From assembly GCF_000499205.1 (NCBI RefSeq), contig NZ_AWUK01000001.1:62001-126000 (forward strand): a DNA stretch of 64,000 bases, in the 5' to 3' direction. The notes beneath the pieces were generated by a model, which had not been told where the DNA came from, searched no databases, and saw only the letters and a list, made by a program, of their open reading frames with translations. Each line of letters begins with the position of its first letter. Position 1 is the first letter of the stretch. Source of the DNA: Paenibacillus sp. MAEPY2. GTDB lineage: Bacteria; Bacillota; Bacilli; Paenibacillales; Paenibacillaceae. Made by a program: the position numbers and the translations under genes. Below, piece after piece: positions 62,043-64,000 of the stretch.

Positions 62043-62564
62043 ATGATCATTACAGCATATAGGTTACCTGCTCTTTATGAGCAAAAGAAAATTTCAGCGC
62101 ATGACATGGAAGAGATTGTACGTCTGTTGGCACAAGCACCATTATTATATGATGACGGACTGAGCATCCAGGTTCAGGACTTCATGGAAGGATTGGAAAT
62201 CGAGCTTGAGCATGAGGTACGGCTCGCAGTAATCGAGTTGTATGAACTGGCTGTGCAAGCATGCCGCCCTTTCTCTGATCCATTTGCCTATGAGCAACTT
62301 CAGGATGCACTCGGACTACAGGCCGAGCTATGGCAGGAAGAAGTACTGACGCTTGCCGAATGGATGGAATGGTTGGAGCAGATCGGAAAAGGACAAAGAA
62401 AACTGCCAGAATACAATTTTACAGCTATGCTGGGAAATCTGCCCGAAGGGTTCATGATTCATGATTTCCATGACGAGCTTCGGTATCAGTTGGAGCAAAA
62501 CCCAACAAACACATGGGCGATCGAAGAACGCAATCGCTTATACGCAGCATTGGGCGCAAATTAA
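62043..62564 (+). CDS. Hypothetical acidic helical protein, 173 residues
   Basis: ATG 62043 is only three bases from GTAGGAG; no better start is seen. The all-helical, acidic product contains runs of leucine-rich heptad-like sequence and no recognised motif (for example EIVRLLAQAPLLYDDGLSIQVQDF and DFHDELRYQLEQNPTN). It is soluble. The family is not recognised. Confidence 0.65.
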   Translation: MIITAYRLPALYEQKKISAHDMEEIVRLLAQAPLLYDDGLSIQVQDFMEGLEIELEHEVRLAVIELYELAVQACRPFSDPFAYEQLQDALGLQAELWQEEVLTLAEWMEWLEQIGKGQRKLPEYNFTAMLGNLPEGFMIHDFHDELRYQLEQNPTNTWAIEERNRLYAALGAN

Positions 62565-62646
62565 AATCAAACAAAACGGTCGCAGACGGTGTTAATCCAT
62601 ATATAGCGTACTTGCTTTACCCAGTATGGGGAAATGAGGGGATACC

Positions 62647-63537
62647 GTGAAAAAGGTTGTGTTGGCGGGTGGAACAGGGTTTGTTGGACAGGATTTTGCC
62701 CAAAGATTCATGAAGCTTGGTTATGAGGTGCTCATTATCTCACGTCAGCCCGGTCATATTGCCTGGGAGAACCAGGCTGAAATCAATCAGGCACTTGAAG
62801 GTGCAGAATTGCTGATTAACCTGGCCGGAAAATCCGTAAACTGCCGTTACACGGACGAGAACCGCAAAATCATTCTGGAATCCAGAACCCGGACAACCCG
62901 CATTTTGGGCGAGTCTGTTCTGGCCTGTAGCAACCCTCCCGAACTATGGATTAATTCGAGCACGGCCACAATATATAGACATGCAGAAGATCGACCCATG
63001 ACGGAGAAGGAGGGCGAGATTGGCTCCGGATTCTCGGTGGATGTCGCCAAGGCGTGGGAAAAGGCTTTTTTTGAATTCAGTCTGCCGTCTACGCGTCAGA
63101 TCGCATTACGGATTGCCATTGTACTGGGAGAAGGCGGCGTCATGGAGCCACTGACCAATCTGGTCCGTTTTGGCCTGGGTGGATCACAAGGACCGGGAAC
63201 CCAGCAGTTTAGCTGGATTCATATAGAGGATTTGTTCCGCATGGTGCTCTATGTTCAGCAGCGTCCGCAACTGGAAGGCGTATTTAATGCTTCTTCTCCG
63301 CATCCTGTCACGAACCGCCAGCTTATGGAGAGTCTGAGGCGGCAAATGGGAGTTCGGATTGGACTTCCTTCGCCTCGCTGGATGCTTGAACTGGGAGCGC
63401 GATTCATTCGGACCGAAACAGAACTGGTTCTCAAAAGCCGCTGGGTGATCCCCGAGAGGCTTGAACGGGAAGGATTTACGTTCAAATACGATACGCTTGA
63501 TCTTGCTCTGGCCGAGATTTTGAAGCAGGGGAAATAG
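62647..63537 (+). CDS. TIGR01777-family epimerase
   Basis: A GTG start at 62647 follows GAGGGG. The 296-residue protein has a Rossmann NAD(P)-binding site (VLAGGTGFVGQDFAQRF), LLINLAGKSVNCRYTDENRKIILESR, SSTATIYRH, LRIAIVLGEGG and FSWIHIEDLFRMV, the full TIGR01777 pattern. The family includes YfcH and plant SulA-like proteins; its substrate is unknown. The canonical Tyr-x3-Lys of SDRs is not obvious, as in other members. Confidence 0.92.
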   Translation: MKKVVLAGGTGFVGQDFAQRFMKLGYEVLIISRQPGHIAWENQAEINQALEGAELLINLAGKSVNCRYTDENRKIILESRTRTTRILGESVLACSNPPELWINSSTATIYRHAEDRPMTEKEGEIGSGFSVDVAKAWEKAFFEFSLPSTRQIALRIAIVLGEGGVMEPLTNLVRFGLGGSQGPGTQQFSWIHIEDLFRMVLYVQQRPQLEGVFNASSPHPVTNRQLMESLRRQMGVRIGLPSPRWMLELGARFIRTETELVLKSRWVIPERLEREGFTFKYDTLDLALAEILKQGK

Positions 63538-63589
63538 TGTGCTTATCCATAGAGGTGTGCTTTCGGTCTGAGTGAGGGTACAAGAATAA

Positions 63590-63848
63590 GCGCTAACGAA
63601 CCCTCAACGTCTTAAAAGGCGAATGATTAAGAAATGCCAAGTGTAACGAACCTCAGTAACGTTATTCCGGTACAAAACGGGCTAAGAACCTAAAAATGGA
63701 TCAAATTAGCGAAATAGCGTCTCTACGATTCGTTAAACCTCAGACCTTTACAAAATAGGGCGAATAGCGTGTGCTAGATTCATTAAACCAAAATAACCTT
63801 AAAAAGGGATGTCCCCCGTCATGCTCATGACTGATGGGACAGCCCCTT
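63590..63848 (+). repeat. Family 2 intergenic repeat, copy B
   Basis: This copy aligns with the - strand of 53056-53318. TAACGAA lies at 63594 and 63644, TTCGTTA at 63729 and a mutated TTCATTA at 63779; the spacings are 50, 85 and 50 bp. The GGGATGTCCC hairpin block (63806-63846) follows. Copy B directly adjoins a partial family 1 repeat. No gene is visible in 63538-63980. Confidence 0.8.
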
Positions 63849-63857
63849 CTGCCGTAT

Positions 63858-63947
63858 GATTCCTTTTCAAAAAGGAATAAAAAATTGATCGGAAGGTGGT
63901 TCTGTCAGCGGAGTGTCAGTCTAAATATTCATTAGTTGAACTTATAT
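63858..63947 (+). repeat. Family 1 palindromic repeat, copy 3 (right half)
   Basis: This copy keeps the central hairpin (ATTCCTTTT...AAAAGGAAT), GATCGGAAGGTGGTTCTGTC, CGGAGTG, TAAATATTC and the right end TTAGTTGAACTTATAT, but lacks the left half and the GGGGATAA arm. The right end stops 33 bases before the ATG at 63981, as in the other copies. Confidence 0.78.
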
Positions 63948-63980
63948 CGATCAGTCAGAAGATAGAAAGAGGTAGGTCAT

Positions 63981-64000
63981 ATGCAACTTAGAAGAGTGAG
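63981..64000 (+). CDS. Start of a gene cut by the window edge
   Basis: ATG 63981 follows AGAGGTAGG and opens a frame (MQLRRV) that runs off the window. Nothing can be said about its product. Confidence 0.45.

Overview
The window looks like a chromosomal piece of a Paenibacillus-type member of the Bacillota. This inference rests on moderate GC content, strong AGGAGG-type ribosome binding sites with frequent TTG and GTG starts, homologues of Bacillus spo0M, ydbS/ydbT, yfiT and tmrB, several Bacilli-specific domains (DUF4188, DUF3139, DUF4272, SunI-like PH), and a large carbohydrate ABC operon with a DUF5696 protein. I see no rRNA, tRNA, CRISPR, phage or intact insertion sequence.

Region 1 (1-32 kb) is a tract of small, mostly single-domain genes on the + strand. 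It holds nine GNAT acetyltransferases, three HAD phosphatases, a NUDIX hydrolase, an HD hydrolase, an inositol-monophosphatase-like enzyme, a histidine phosphatase, methyltransferases, an AadA-like nucleotidyltransferase, a TmrB-like ATPase, lipoproteins and tiny membrane proteins. A LytTR regulator with its DUF3021 membrane partner sits at 2.4-3.3 kb behind two direct repeats spaced 21 bp. Five genes here are interrupted: a membrane/HTH protein at 8.0 kb, a PhzF protein at 9.7 kb, a tiny membrane protein at 21.3 kb, a methyltransferase at 26.7 kb and a YueD-like reductase at 29.8 kb. Three of the interruptions lie at mononucleotide runs. Two more genes (HAD at 4.7 kb, YcxB-like at 6.7 kb) seem to lack an internal segment. 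Minus-strand genes in this part are a GT4 glycosyltransferase and spo0M.

Region 2 (32-37 kb) holds an exported erythromycin-esterase-like protein, an HTH plus membrane-protein pair, an RtcB RNA ligase behind a 19-bp palindrome, and a DUF4272 protein.

Region 3 (37.5-53.1 kb) is the main coherent system. A divergent LacI regulator faces a ten-gene array with a promoter and overlapping operator-like palindrome. The array encodes two solute-binding proteins (one a 975-residue membrane-anchored fusion with carbohydrate-binding-like modules), two pairs of sugar permeases, an NHL-TPR membrane protein, a Yip1-family protein, a DUF5696 protein and a cytoplasmic GH26 mannanase-like enzyme. No ATPase gene is present, so a shared MsmX-type ATPase is likely. 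Import and intracellular cleavage of manno-oligosaccharides is the best hypothesis.

Region 4 (53-64 kb) contains a SunI-like protein, a formylglycine-generating enzyme whose own N-terminus carries a sulfatase-type motif, a TetR-MFS pair sharing an 18-bp site, a DeoR regulator divergent from a phosphoesterase and a DMT transporter, and several housekeeping-type genes.

Two intergenic repeat families run through the window. Family 1 is a long imperfect palindrome at 16.7, 36.0 and 63.9 kb, each time just upstream of a start codon. Family 2, at 53.1 and 63.6 kb in opposite orientation, has four TAACGAA/TTCGTTA boxes spaced about 50-86-50 bp plus a strong terminal hairpin.
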